From JBHEMK01 sp046262635 (GTDB taxonomy: Bacteria; Actinomycetota; Thermoleophilia; Gaiellales; Gaiellaceae): a DNA stretch of 35,308 bases. Every line of letters begins with the position of its first letter. The first letter of the stretch is position 1. The notes under the pieces are model-generated. The model saw nothing but the letters and a program-made list of their open reading frames with translations, was not told where the DNA came from and did not search any database. The stretch spans positions 1 through 35,308 of the forward strand of contig JBHEMK010000006.1 of the NCBI GenBank assembly GCA_046262635.1. The letters run 5' to 3'. Shown here in pieces: positions 22,889 to 30,072 of this stretch. Position numbers and translations under genes: made by a program.

Positions 22889-24681
22889 GTGCCCACTGGC
22901 TCCATCATCACGATCGCTCCGCGCGCAACCCCGCCGTTCGCGAGCGCCGACACCGTCACGCGGCACTGGATCTCCCGCCCCCGGCGGTCGAGTGAGGTGA
23001 TTGTGAGCTCCTGGCGCCGGCCGTGGGCGAGCGCCGCGCGGATGGGCCTGCGCAGCTGCTCGACCGGAAGGCCGATGTCGAGGTTCATCAGGTGGGTGCC
23101 GATCGTCTCGTCGTCACGGAGTCCCCAGAGGTCCCGCGCCGAGTTGTTCCACGCTTCGATCGCAAACTCGGCGTCGACGACGAGCACGGCAGCGTCGAGG
23201 CTGGACAGGACCATCCCGAGGAACGCATTCATCGCGTTGACCTCGTCGGTGCGCTGCTGCAGCTCCTCGTTCATGGTCTCGAGCTCCTCGTTCGTGGACT
23301 GGAGCTCCTCATTCGTCGTCTCGAGCTCCTCGTTCGTTGACTGCAGCTCCTCATTCGTCGTCTCGAGCTCCTCGTTCGTCGACTGGAGCTCCTCGTAGGA
23401 GGTCTCGAGCTCCCGCTTCGACTCCTCGAGCGCCTCCTGCAGGCGCCGGTTCCGCGTCACGTCGGTGAAGGTGATGCCGACGCCGACCGCGTGTCCGGTG
23501 GCGGCGACGAGCGGGACGACCTGGACGTCGACGAAGCGGATATCGCCGCTCGCCTGCCACTCGACGTCGCGCAGCGTGACCGTCTGGCGGTCGGCGTAGG
23601 CCTGCTCGATCTTCGACCGGAGCTCGACCGGGCGGAACGAGATTTCGAGTTCCTGCAGCGGCCGTCCAAGGTCGCGCTGGTTCAGGCCGAAGAGCATCCG
23701 GGCCTGGAGGTTGGCGAGCGCGATCTTGCCCTGGCGGTCGACGACGAGCTGCGCGACCGGGGCCGACTCGAAGCCGGCTTCGCGGACCACCACGTCCGCG
23801 GCGAGGTCCGAGAGCAGGGGCTCCTCGACGTCGCGTGCCGGGCGGGTCGGCGGCGTTCCGACCGCGCGCGTCACCTTCGTGAAGACGCGCCGCTTCAGGT
23901 CGACCTCGGCGAAGAGGTTCGTCCTCGTGACCAGCACCTCCGGCTTGCCGAGGAAGAGGAAACCGCCGTCGCGGAGGGCGAAGTGAAAGCTGCGGAGAAT
24001 GCGCTCCTGGGTCTCGGCGACGAAGTACATCAGCGTGTTGCGCGACACGAGGAGATCAATCCGCGAGATCGGCGGATCCTGGATCAGATCCTGCCGGCCG
24101 AAGATGACCGAGCGGCGCAGGTCGCTGCGGAAGGCGAAGCTCCCGTTTTGCTCCTCGAAGTACTTCGCGCGCAGCTCGGCAGGTACCGGCTCGACGGTCT
24201 TCGCGCTGTAGACGGCGCGGCGGCCCTGATGGAGCGCCTCGTCGTCGACGTCGGTGGCGTAGACCTTCACGCGCATGCGGAAGTCGTCCTCGCCGGTCGC
24301 CTCGGCGAAGATCATCGCGAGCGTGTAGGCCTCCTCGCCCGAGGCGCAGCCCGTCGACCAGATCCGGATCGGCTCATCCGAGGTGCGCGCCTCGAGGACC
24401 CGGGGGACGACCTCGTCGCGCAGGTAATCCCAGGCGACCTGATCGCGGAAGAAGCTCGTGACGTTGATCAGGATCGTGTTGAAGAGGTCGACGAACTTCT
24501 CGGGGTGCGCCTCGAGGTAACGGCGGTACTCCTCGTAGGAGGCGATCTGGTGCGTCTGCATCTGCTTGCCGATCCGCCGCTGGAGGCTCGGCCGCTTGTA
24601 GCCGGTGAAGTCGAAGCCGCGACTCGTGCGGATGTACTCGAGCAGCGACTTGAGCTCGGCGGGGACATCGGGCCGGCTCAT
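22885..24681 (-). CDS. CheR-type methyltransferase with PAS domains and heptad coiled coil
   Basis: A 598-residue protein. Residues about 5-265 are a CheR methyltransferase: the alpha-helical N-domain (GFDFTGYKRPSLQRRI), then NVTSFFRD and the SAM site STGCASGEEAYTLAM; the usual CRNVLIYF is SRNTLMYF. Residues about 310-420 form a PAS domain, about 425-485 a coiled coil of near-identical heptads (LQSTNEE/LETTNEE), and about 490-598 a second PAS. CheR methylates receptor glutamates with SAM; here no chemoreceptor or flagellar gene is near, so it more likely modifies or scaffolds a signalling protein such as the adjacent kinase. Overlaps of 4 nt join it to the CheB-type gene and to the kinase. 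Confidence 0.9.
   Translation of the reverse strand: MSRPDVPAELKSLLEYIRTSRGFDFTGYKRPSLQRRIGKQMQTHQIASYEEYRRYLEAHPEKFVDLFNTILINVTSFFRDQVAWDYLRDEVVPRVLEARTSDEPIRIWSTGCASGEEAYTLAMIFAEATGEDDFRMRVKVYATDVDDEALHQGRRAVYSAKTVEPVPAELRAKYFEEQNGSFAFRSDLRRSVIFGRQDLIQDPPISRIDLLVSRNTLMYFVAETQERILRSFHFALRDGGFLFLGKPEVLVTRTNLFAEVDLKRRVFTKVTRAVGTPPTRPARDVEEPLLSDLAADVVVREAGFESAPVAQLVVDRQGKIALANLQARMLFGLNQRDLGRPLQELEISFRPVELRSKIEQAYADRQTVTLRDVEWQASGDIRFVDVQVVPLVAATGHAVGVGITFTDVTRNRRLQEALEESKRELETSYEELQSTNEELETTNEELQSTNEELETTNEELQSTNEELETMNEELQQRTDEVNAMNAFLGMVLSSLDAAVLVVDAEFAIEAWNNSARDLWGLRDDETIGTHLMNLDIGLPVEQLRRPIRAALAHGRRQELTITSLDRRGREIQCRVTVSALANGGVARGAIVMMEPVGT
23260..23406 (-). repeat. seven 21-bp tandem repeats coding the CheR coiled coil
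   Basis: Seven consecutive 21-bp units encode heptads of the type L-x-x-x-N-E-E; the outermost upstream copy is diverged. Units alternate LQSTNEE and LETTNEE, so the higher-order period is 42 bp. The in-frame repeat could change coil length by unit slippage. Confidence 0.85.
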
Positions 24682-25283
24682 GCGGTTCCAGTCGGCAGGC
24701 CGCGACCGGCGGCCGGGCGGGACGCGAGCCGCCCGAGCGTCGGGCCGATCGAGGCAGCGAGCACCGCCGTCGCTCCCGGCGCGGCCGCCAGCGCACTGCG
24801 CGGCATCATCGGGTAGAGGGCGTCCTCGGGATCCTGGACGAGGGCGACGCCTCCCCCGGCGACCACCGCCGCGAGCCCGGCCGTCCCGTCACGCAGGACG
24901 CCGGAGAGGACGATCCCGATCGTGCGTGGGCCGTAGGCCGCCGCGGCCGACCGGAAGAGCGGGTCGATCGCCGGGCGGTGGCCCTGCTCCGGCGGATCCT
25001 TCGAGACGTCGATCCGGCCGTCTGCAACGAGCAGGTGCCGGTCGGGCCGCGCGACGTAGATCCGGCCGCCAACGATCGGCTCCCCCTCCTTGCCGTGGTC
25101 GGCCGGCAAGGGGCCTGCCCGGCCGAGAATGCCGGGCAGAACGCCGGGGCTCTCCCGCGAGGTGTGGAGGACGACGAGGATCGCGCCGCCGTAGTCCGCG
25201 GCCAGCGAGCCCGCCAGCTGGCGGAGAGCCTCGACGCCCCCGGCCGAGGCGCCAACGACGACGACGTCAAATTCTGCGGCCAT
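24678..25283 (-). CDS. stand-alone CheB-type protein-glutamate methylesterase
   Basis: A 201-residue CheB catalytic domain lacking the usual N-terminal receiver. The catalytic residues are visible: Ser in VVGASAGGVEAL near residue 12, His in LVVLHTSRES near residue 39 and Asp in SGVLRDGTAGL near residue 131. CheB removes methyl groups that CheR adds, so it is the natural counterpart of the next gene; without a receiver it cannot be switched by direct phosphorylation. The ATG (MAAEFDVVVVGA) is at 25283, and the 3' end overlaps the CheR-type start (ATGA). It is the first gene of the four-gene signalling operon. Confidence 0.88.
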   Translation of the reverse strand: MAAEFDVVVVGASAGGVEALRQLAGSLAADYGGAILVVLHTSRESPGVLPGILGRAGPLPADHGKEGEPIVGGRIYVARPDRHLLVADGRIDVSKDPPEQGHRPAIDPLFRSAAAAYGPRTIGIVLSGVLRDGTAGLAAVVAGGGVALVQDPEDALYPMMPRSALAAAPGATAVLAASIGPTLGRLASRPAAGRGLPTGTA

Positions 25284-25324
25284 ACTCCGCATTCTCGCCC
25301 GAATAGGGCGCGGTGCAACGCGAA

Positions 25325-26041
25325 TCACACGTTCAGTTCGAAACCGTCGTACGCGCGCTCGAGCTGCTCGCGCAGTGGCAGCTCGTGCGGCCGATGGATC
25401 ACAAGCAGCCTCCGCGCGCCGGAGCGGGCGAACGCCGCGACGGCCTCGTCGGCGGTGAGGTGCCCGCGCAGCCCCTGCTCCTCCTGCGCGAGTGTCGCCT
25501 CGCAGAGGAAGAGATCGACGTCCCGGGCGAGCTCCTCGAGCTGCGGGCTCGGCGCGGAGTCGCCTGAATAGGCCAGCGACCGCAGGCCGTTCGAGACGCG
25601 CAGCCCGAAATTCAGCAGCTCGTAGTGCGGCACGCGCAGCGGCGTCACTTCGAGACCCGCCGCGCGGAAGGCCTGCCCGTCTGCGTACTCGTTGACGGCG
25701 AAGGTGGTGTCGAACATGTCGACGAAGCCGAGCCGCTCGCCGAAGCCCTGGAGCGTCTTCTGCCCGCCCGGTGGGAGCCAGAGCTCTGGCCGCTCCGCCT
25801 TGGCGCCGGGCCCGTACATCGCGCCCCAGGCCCACGGCACGAGGTCTCCCCAGTGGTCGAGGTGGAAGTGGGTGATGGCGATGGCGTCGACGCTGGGCCA
25901 GCCGCCGCCCTGACGCAGCCGTGCGAGGACGCCGGGCCCGCAGTCGAGCAGCAGCGTCCCCCCGGCGTCGACGAGGTAGCCCGACTGGCCGCCGCCAGGG
26001 TTGGGCCAGGCCGGCGAGCATCCGACGATGGTGAGCTTCAT
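25325..26041 (-). CDS. MBL-fold metallohydrolase (RNase Z-like)
   Basis: A 238-residue metallo-beta-lactamase-fold hydrolase starting MKLTIVGCSPAWPNPGGGQSGYLV. The metal motif THFHLDHWGDL (residues about 75-85) gives the HxHxDH set; later ligands are the His in RVPHYELL, the Asp in AYSGDSAPS and the His in VIHRPHE. The N-terminal GCSPAWPNPGG is shared with many actinobacterial RNase Z-like proteins of unknown substrate. A true tRNA 3' processing role is not supported, since the exosite arm is absent. The ATG at 26041 was chosen over upstream codons because of this typical N-terminus. It diverges from the cyclic-nucleotide-binding gene 68 bp away. Confidence 0.85.
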   Translation of the reverse strand: MKLTIVGCSPAWPNPGGGQSGYLVDAGGTLLLDCGPGVLARLRQGGGWPSVDAIAITHFHLDHWGDLVPWAWGAMYGPGAKAERPELWLPPGGQKTLQGFGERLGFVDMFDTTFAVNEYADGQAFRAAGLEVTPLRVPHYELLNFGLRVSNGLRSLAYSGDSAPSPQLEELARDVDLFLCEATLAQEEQGLRGHLTADEAVAAFARSGARRLLVIHRPHELPLREQLERAYDGFELNV

Positions 26042-26073
26042 GCGGCCGATAGTGTCGCGGACGAACGGGACCT

Positions 26074-26103
26074 TTGAAGGACAGAGGCGCGCCGTGGTAT
26101 GAA
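26074..26103 (+). promoter_or_regulatory. promoter of the cNMP-binding / AhpD-like operon
   Basis: TTGAAG (26074-26079), an 18-nt spacer and TATGAA (26098-26103), then 6 nt to the GTG at 26110. This is the best -35/-10 pair in the window, and predicts a leaderless message for the two following genes. Confidence 0.6.
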
Positions 26104-26109
26104 TCCCGC

Positions 26110-26505
26110 GTGGCCCCGCCTGCGACAGACACCCTGCGCCGCGTCCCACTCTTCGCCGATCTCGACAAGAAGGAGCTCCAGTCGATCGCCGGCTCGATGC
26201 GCGAGCGGACGTTCCCAGCCGGCGAGCCGGTGACCAGGGAGGGAACCGGCGGCGCCGGGTTCTTCGTGGTCGACCGCGGCGAGGCCGAGGTGAGCGTCCA
26301 CGGCGAGCAGCGCCGCACGATCGGGCCGGGCGACTGGTTCGGCGAGATCGCGCTGCTGACCGGCTCCAACCGGACGGCGACGATCACGGCGAAGACCGAT
26401 CTGCACTGCTACGGGCTGACCCCGTGGGATTTCCGCCCAGTCGTCGAGAGCAATCCCTCGATCGCCTGGAAGCTGCTCCAGTCAATGGCGCAGAAGCTGT
26501 CGTAG
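26110..26505 (+). CDS. single-domain cyclic nucleotide-binding protein
   Basis: A 131-residue protein made of one cNMP-binding domain: FADLDKKELQSIAGSMRERTFPAGEPVTREG at the N-terminus, GAGFFVVDRGEAEV, then the phosphate-binding cassette GDWFGEIALLTGSNRTATITA, in which GEIALL and the Arg of NRTA match the cAMP-contacting residues of Crp. There is no HTH, so it is not itself a Crp-type transcription factor. It probably binds cAMP and changes the activity of a partner. The start is a GTG, 6 nt after TATGAA. The stop is only 1 nt before the start of the AhpD-like gene, so that protein is the obvious candidate partner. Confidence 0.85.
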   Translation: MAPPATDTLRRVPLFADLDKKELQSIAGSMRERTFPAGEPVTREGTGGAGFFVVDRGEAEVSVHGEQRRTIGPGDWFGEIALLTGSNRTATITAKTDLHCYGLTPWDFRPVVESNPSIAWKLLQSMAQKLS

Positions 26506-26506
26506 C

Positions 26507-27049
26507 GTGCCCCACCTCAGACTCGTCGAGGTCGCGGAGGCCGCGGGCGAGCTGAGGCGGGAGTACCAGGCGGCCGCCGGCCGGTCCGGTGGCAAGGTCT
26601 TCAACATCGTCAAGGCGATGAGCCTGCGGCCGCGTGTGCTGAAAGCCTCGATGGCGCTCTACCGCGAGATCATGTTCGGCGAGTCGCCGCTGACGCGGGT
26701 CGAGCGGGAGCTGCTGGCCGTCGTCGTCTCGGCCGCGAACAGCTGCCACTACTGAATCCGGGCGCATGCCGACGACCTCCGTGCCGAGGGCGCAGACGAC
26801 GAGCTCGCAGCGCACGCGATGCACGACTTCCGTCGGGCCGAGCTCGAGCCGCGCGTCCGCGCGCTCTGCGAGTACGCCGCGGCGCTGACGCAGCGGCCGT
26901 CGGCGGCGGGGCTCGACCAGGTCGAGGCGCTGCGCGGCCACGGCTGGAACGACGAGGCGATCCACGACGCGATCCAGGTGATCGCGTACTTCAACTACAT
27001 CAACCGGATCGCCGACGGCGTCGGCGTCGAGAACGAGCCGGAGTGGTGA
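26507..27049 (+). CDS. predicted AhpD-like selenoprotein (peroxidase-related, CxxU motif)
   Basis: A 180-residue protein of the AhpD/carboxymuconolactone-decarboxylase peroxidase-related family if the in-frame TGA at 26753-26755 is read through. Before it: LTRVERELLAVVVSAANSCHY; after it: IRAHADDLRAEGADDELAAHA and, near the end, VIAYFNYINRIADGVGVE, a typical C-terminus of the family. The TGA stands where relatives have the second Cys of CxxC (C80-H-Y-U83, with His87 four residues on). In mycobacterial AhpD the equivalent Cys133 is the reactive one, activated by His137. Selenocysteine is therefore the natural reading; it would reduce hydroperoxides. A nonsense mutation or a base error is the alternative. 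The GTG at 26507 starts 1 nt after the cNMP-binding gene. Confidence 0.75.
26762..26793 (+). promoter_or_regulatory. SECIS-like hairpin downstream of the in-frame TGA
   Basis: CCTC (26776-26779) pairs with GAGG (26786-26789) around the loop CGTGCC, and GCGC (26762-26765) can pair with GCGC (26790-26793). The loop begins 25 nt after the TGA and its second base is G, which agrees with the bacterial SECIS rule of a G in the first two loop positions within 16-37 nt. The short upper stem and large one-sided bulge make it only moderately convincing. Confidence 0.4.
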
Positions 27050-27093
27050 TCCGGAGGAGGGGCGGCTAGAGTCTCAACTCGGCCCCGGCCTGC

Positions 27094-27696
27094 TCAATGG
27101 AGCGGATCGTGGGTGGCGCAGACGATCGTCGTGCCGGCCGCCCGGGCGAGGCGGGCGAAGAGGACGCCGATCGCGAGCGCGCTCGCCTCGTCGAGCCGTG
27201 CGGTCGGCTCGTCCGCCAGCAGCAGCGCCGGGCGGGCCGCCAGGGCGCGGGCGACGGCGACCCGGCCCCGCTCGCCGGTCGAGAGGCGCGAGACGAGCTG
27301 CTCGGCGCGCTCCTCGAGTCCGACCGCCTCGAGCGCCGCGAGTGCTCGCAGGCGCGTATTGGCCGGATCGACCCCTCGGATCGCGAGTCCGAGTCCGATG
27401 CTCTCGCGCGCCGAGAGGAAGGGGGTGAGGCCGGGCTGCTGGCCGGCGTAGCCGATCCGCTCGCGGCAAAAGGCGGCCCGGGACGCGCGGGAAAGCGCTC
27501 CCACATCGGCGCCGAGGACCTCGACCGTGCCCGCGTCGGGCAGCTCGAGCCGGGCGAGCACGTGCAGGAGCGTGGTCTTGCCGGAGCCCGACGGGCCGGT
27601 GACGACGTGCGGTCGTCCCGGCGCGAAAGCGGCGTCGACCCCGGACAGCACCGCTTCGCGCCCGTAGCCCTTGCCGACGCCGAGGAGTCGCGCCAC
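27094..27696 (-). CDS. ABC transporter ATPase, LolD/MacB type (second of two)
   Basis: A 200-residue ABC ATPase starting VARLLGVGKGYGREAVLSGVDAAF. Seen: Walker A TGPSGSGKTT near residue 36, a Q-loop in IGYAGQQPGLTPFL, signature RLSTGERGRVAVARAL (STG for SGG), Walker B LLLADEPTARLDE and the H-loop THDPLH at the extreme C-terminus. The chain ends directly after THDP, so it is short. It serves with an FtsX/MacB-type permease for lipoprotein or peptide export. The first ATPase upstream runs into it in a neighbouring frame; one lost base near 27740 would join them into a double ATPase, so the GTG start at 27696 is provisional. Confidence 0.7.
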   Translation of the reverse strand: MARLLGVGKGYGREAVLSGVDAAFAPGRPHVVTGPSGSGKTTLLHVLARLELPDAGTVEVLGADVGALSRASRAAFCRERIGYAGQQPGLTPFLSARESIGLGLAIRGVDPANTRLRALAALEAVGLEERAEQLVSRLSTGERGRVAVARALAARPALLLADEPTARLDEASALAIGVLFARLARAAGTTIVCATHDPLH

Positions 27697-27739
27697 CGGC
27701 GCTTCCTGCGCCAGCCATTCAGCAGGGGCCGCGGCGCCG

Positions 27740-28607
27740 GCCCCGCTGCCGCGACCGCAAGGGGCGCCTCCGCGCGGGTTGGGACGTGCGGCGACTCGAT
27801 CACGATGTGCCCGCGCTCGAGCTGCGCGGTCGCGCGTGACGAGATCCCGGCACGGGCGAGCAGCTCCTCGGGCACCCTCAGCCGGCCACCGCGCCCGACC
27901 AGGATCGTGTCGCCCGCACCGCCCAATCGGACGAATTCCTCGCTGAGCCGGCCGTCGCGGATCCGGACGATCCGGTCGGCGATGCCGGCCGACTCGGGAT
28001 CCTGGCTGACGATCACCGTCGTGCACGCCTGCTCGTGCGCGAGCTCGCCGATCAGCCGGTAGATCCGGTCGGCGTTCGCGTGGTGGAGCTCGCCCGTGGG
28101 CTCGTCGGCGAGCAGCAGTCTCGGCCGGTGGACGAGCGCCGAGCAGATCGCGACCCGCTGCTGCTCGCCCCGGAGAGCTGGCCCGGCCTTGCGTCACGGC
28201 GGTCGGCGAGGCCGACGCGTTCCAGCAGCTCGTCGGCTCGCCGTGACCGCTCTCGCCGCGGCGTCCCGCGCAGGCCGAGCTGGAGCGCGACGAGCTGCCG
28301 CGCCGGCAGCTCTGCCGCGAGCGCCCGCGAGTAGTGCTGGTCGGCGTAGCCGAGCGTCGAGGCGCGGTAGGCCGCGACGCGGTGTGCCGGAAGCTTGCCG
28401 ACCTCCGTCCCGAACACCCGCACGACACCGGCGGAGGGGTGGTCGAGCCCGGCAGGATTCGCAGCAGCGTCGTCTTGCCTGACGCGTTGGGCCGAGCACG
28501 GTCAGCACCTCGCGCTCGGCCACCGACAGCGTCAGCCCCTGGAGCGCGGCGGCGTCGCCCTCGGGGGTCGAATGGACGCGGAACACGTCCTTCAGCTCGA
28601 CCGCCAC
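27740..28607 (-). pseudogene. ABC transporter ATPase with C-terminal AbrB-like segment, multiply frameshifted
   Basis: Reading across frames gives VELKDVFRVHSTPEGDAAAL, NASGKTTLLRILPG (P-loop), VRVFGTEVGKLPAHR, LSG/GEQQRVAICSALVHRPRLLLADEPTGELH and VIVSQDPESAGIADRIVRIRDGRL, a complete LolD/MacB-type ATPase. Frame breaks are at about 28490, 28448 and 28169, each explained by one lost base in a G/C run. After the ATPase, DTILVGRGGRLRVPEELLARAGI resembles a SpoVT-AbrB beta-strand motif, an uncommon attachment. The probable start is the GTG at 28607, inside the end of the permease fragment. With so many breaks it is either dead or badly sequenced. Confidence 0.65.
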
Positions 28608-29459
28608 GAGCGCCGCGATCCCGGCTCTGACCGTCCAGCCGGCGAGCGCCGAGACGACCGCGACGCCGTCGGCCTCTGCTGCGGAAAAGAGTGCGAGCTG
28701 CCAGCGCCGGGTGCCGTGCCAGGTCAAGCGCCGGCGCGCGGCGCGCACGGCGCGGCGCAGGTTTGACGCGGCGAGCACCGTGAAGGGCGACGAGCAGCGC
28801 CGCCGCCTCGCCGCCGATCAGCAGCAGCCGCCGGGCCGCCGCGTCGCTCGAGGAGCGAGCCGCCGCGAGCTTGTCCGTCGGCGCGGTCAGGTCGAAGAGA
28901 CCGTCCCGCACCTGCAACCGCGATCGCGCCGCGGTCACGTTCGCGCTGAAGGAGTCGAGCGACCACGGATGGACGTCGCCGGGGCGCACCGGCAGCACCC
29001 AGGAGTAGTGCCGCGGCCGCCGAGCTGGAGGACCTCGCAGCGCTCCGGGCGGCAGCGCCGCGGCAGCCGCCCCGATTCGAGGCGGACGAATCGGCCCAGG
29101 GCGCTCGACGGCGCCGAGCTCGACGAGCGCTCCGCCGAGCTCCATCTCCCGCACGAGTTCCACCAAACCGGGCGAGCGCGCCCGCGGCCGCCCGCTCGAG
29201 CGCGGGCCACCCCCGCGGGTTTTGGCCGTGGATCCCGTACCAAACGACGCGGGCGGCGCGGTCGGCCTGGGGACGGAGGCGGTGGCGCGGGCGAGGCGTG
29301 CGGTTGCGTGCTACCTCACCGCGCCCGAGCGCGTCGGCGACCATCGCCGCGCCGGCCGCGATGCCGTGGCCGGCGCGGGCAAGGCGCTCGCCGCGCGCCG
29401 CCAGGCTGGGCGGCCGCCAGCCGGACCGGGAAGAGGGCGCGGCGCAGGGCGGCCCTCAT
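28608..29459 (-). pseudogene. FtsX/MacB-type ABC permease, frameshifted and truncated
   Basis: From the ATG at 29459 the pieces MRAALRRALFPVRLAA, ARGERLARAGHGIAAGAAMVADALGR, ELGAVERPG/RFVRLESGRLPRRC, GDVHPWSLDSFSANVTAARSRLQ and LLLIGGEAAALLVA follow each other in shifting frames. This is the first membrane helix region and extracytoplasmic domain of a MacB/FtsX-like permease. It then stops at ...GWTVRAGIAALVA and runs straight into the ATPase start, so the other helices are missing. There are at least four frame breaks. Its ATG has a -10 box TAGTGT 7 nt upstream, shared in a palindrome with the divergent CGNR gene. Confidence 0.6.
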
Positions 29460-29464
29460 TGTTT

Positions 29465-29495
29465 CGACACTAGCGTATACGAGTTGCTAGTGTCG
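29465..29495. promoter_or_regulatory. palindromic divergent promoter/operator between CGNR and ABC genes
   Basis: A perfect 10-bp inverted repeat, CGACACTAGC (29465-29474) and GCTAGTGTCG (29486-29495), with an 11-bp spacer. Each arm contains TAGTGT pointing outward: 7 nt from the ATG at 29459 on the minus strand, and 9 nt from the ATG at 29503 on the plus strand. Both genes would be leaderless, and one dimeric repressor could cover both -10 boxes. The adjacent CGNR-type regulator is the obvious candidate. Confidence 0.65.
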
Positions 29496-29502
29496 CTGCA
29501 GC

Positions 29503-30072
29503 ATGCGGGCAGTCGATGGGATCCCCTACCCGGGGGAGCGGCCCCCTGCGCCGGGCTCGCTGGCGCTCGTCCAAGCGTTCATCAACACCGTCGACTTCGA
29601 GCACGGGCGGGAGATGCTCGCCGACTCGGGCCGCTTGGAGCGGCATCTCCACCGGCTCGGCCTCGATCCCGGCCGGGTCGGGGAAACCGCCCTCAGGCGC
29701 GCGCACGAGGTGCGCGAGGCCCTCCGGCAGCTGGCGCTCGCGAACAACGGACCGCCGGCAACGACGGCTCCTCGGCGGGTGCTCGAGCGCGCGGCGCGCG
29801 CAGCGCGGCTGACCGTCGAGTTCACCGGCGGCGAGGCCCGTCTCGTCCCGCGGGCGGCCGGGATCGACGCAGCTCTCGGCAGCCTAGTGGCGATCGTGTA
29901 CGACGCGATGCACGACGGAACCTGGCGGCGCTTCAAGGCCTGCCGCCGCGACGTCTGCCACTGGACCTTCTGGGACGCCTCGCGCAACCGCTCGGCGATC
30001 TGGTGTCAGATGGCGGTCTGCGGCAACCGGACGAAGACGAGGGCGTATCGCCGCCGGCGCGCGTCAACGTGA
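29503..30072 (+). CDS. CGNR zinc-finger protein with ABATE domain (predicted stress regulator)
   Basis: A 189-residue protein. The N-terminal part (residues about 15-125, LALVQAFINTVDFEHGREML) is the ABATE-type alpha/beta domain; the C-terminal part (about 145-185) is a CGNR zinc finger with the pattern CRRDVCHWTFWDASRN...WCQMAVCGNR, four Cys as zinc ligands and the CGNR box that gives the family its name. Such proteins are predicted to be transcription regulators with a small-molecule input; their targets are usually neighbours. The palindrome overlapping its own and the divergent promoter supports this. The gene's stop overlaps the end of the P-type ATPase relic. Confidence 0.88.
   Translation: MRAVDGIPYPGERPPAPGSLALVQAFINTVDFEHGREMLADSGRLERHLHRLGLDPGRVGETALRRAHEVREALRQLALANNGPPATTAPRRVLERAARAARLTVEFTGGEARLVPRAAGIDAALGSLVAIVYDAMHDGTWRRFKACRRDVCHWTFWDASRNRSAIWCQMAVCGNRTKTRAYRRRRAST

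Noticed and set aside
23260..23406. CRISPR-like array
   Set aside because: The 21-bp units are contiguous without spacers and encode heptads in frame with the CheR-PAS protein.
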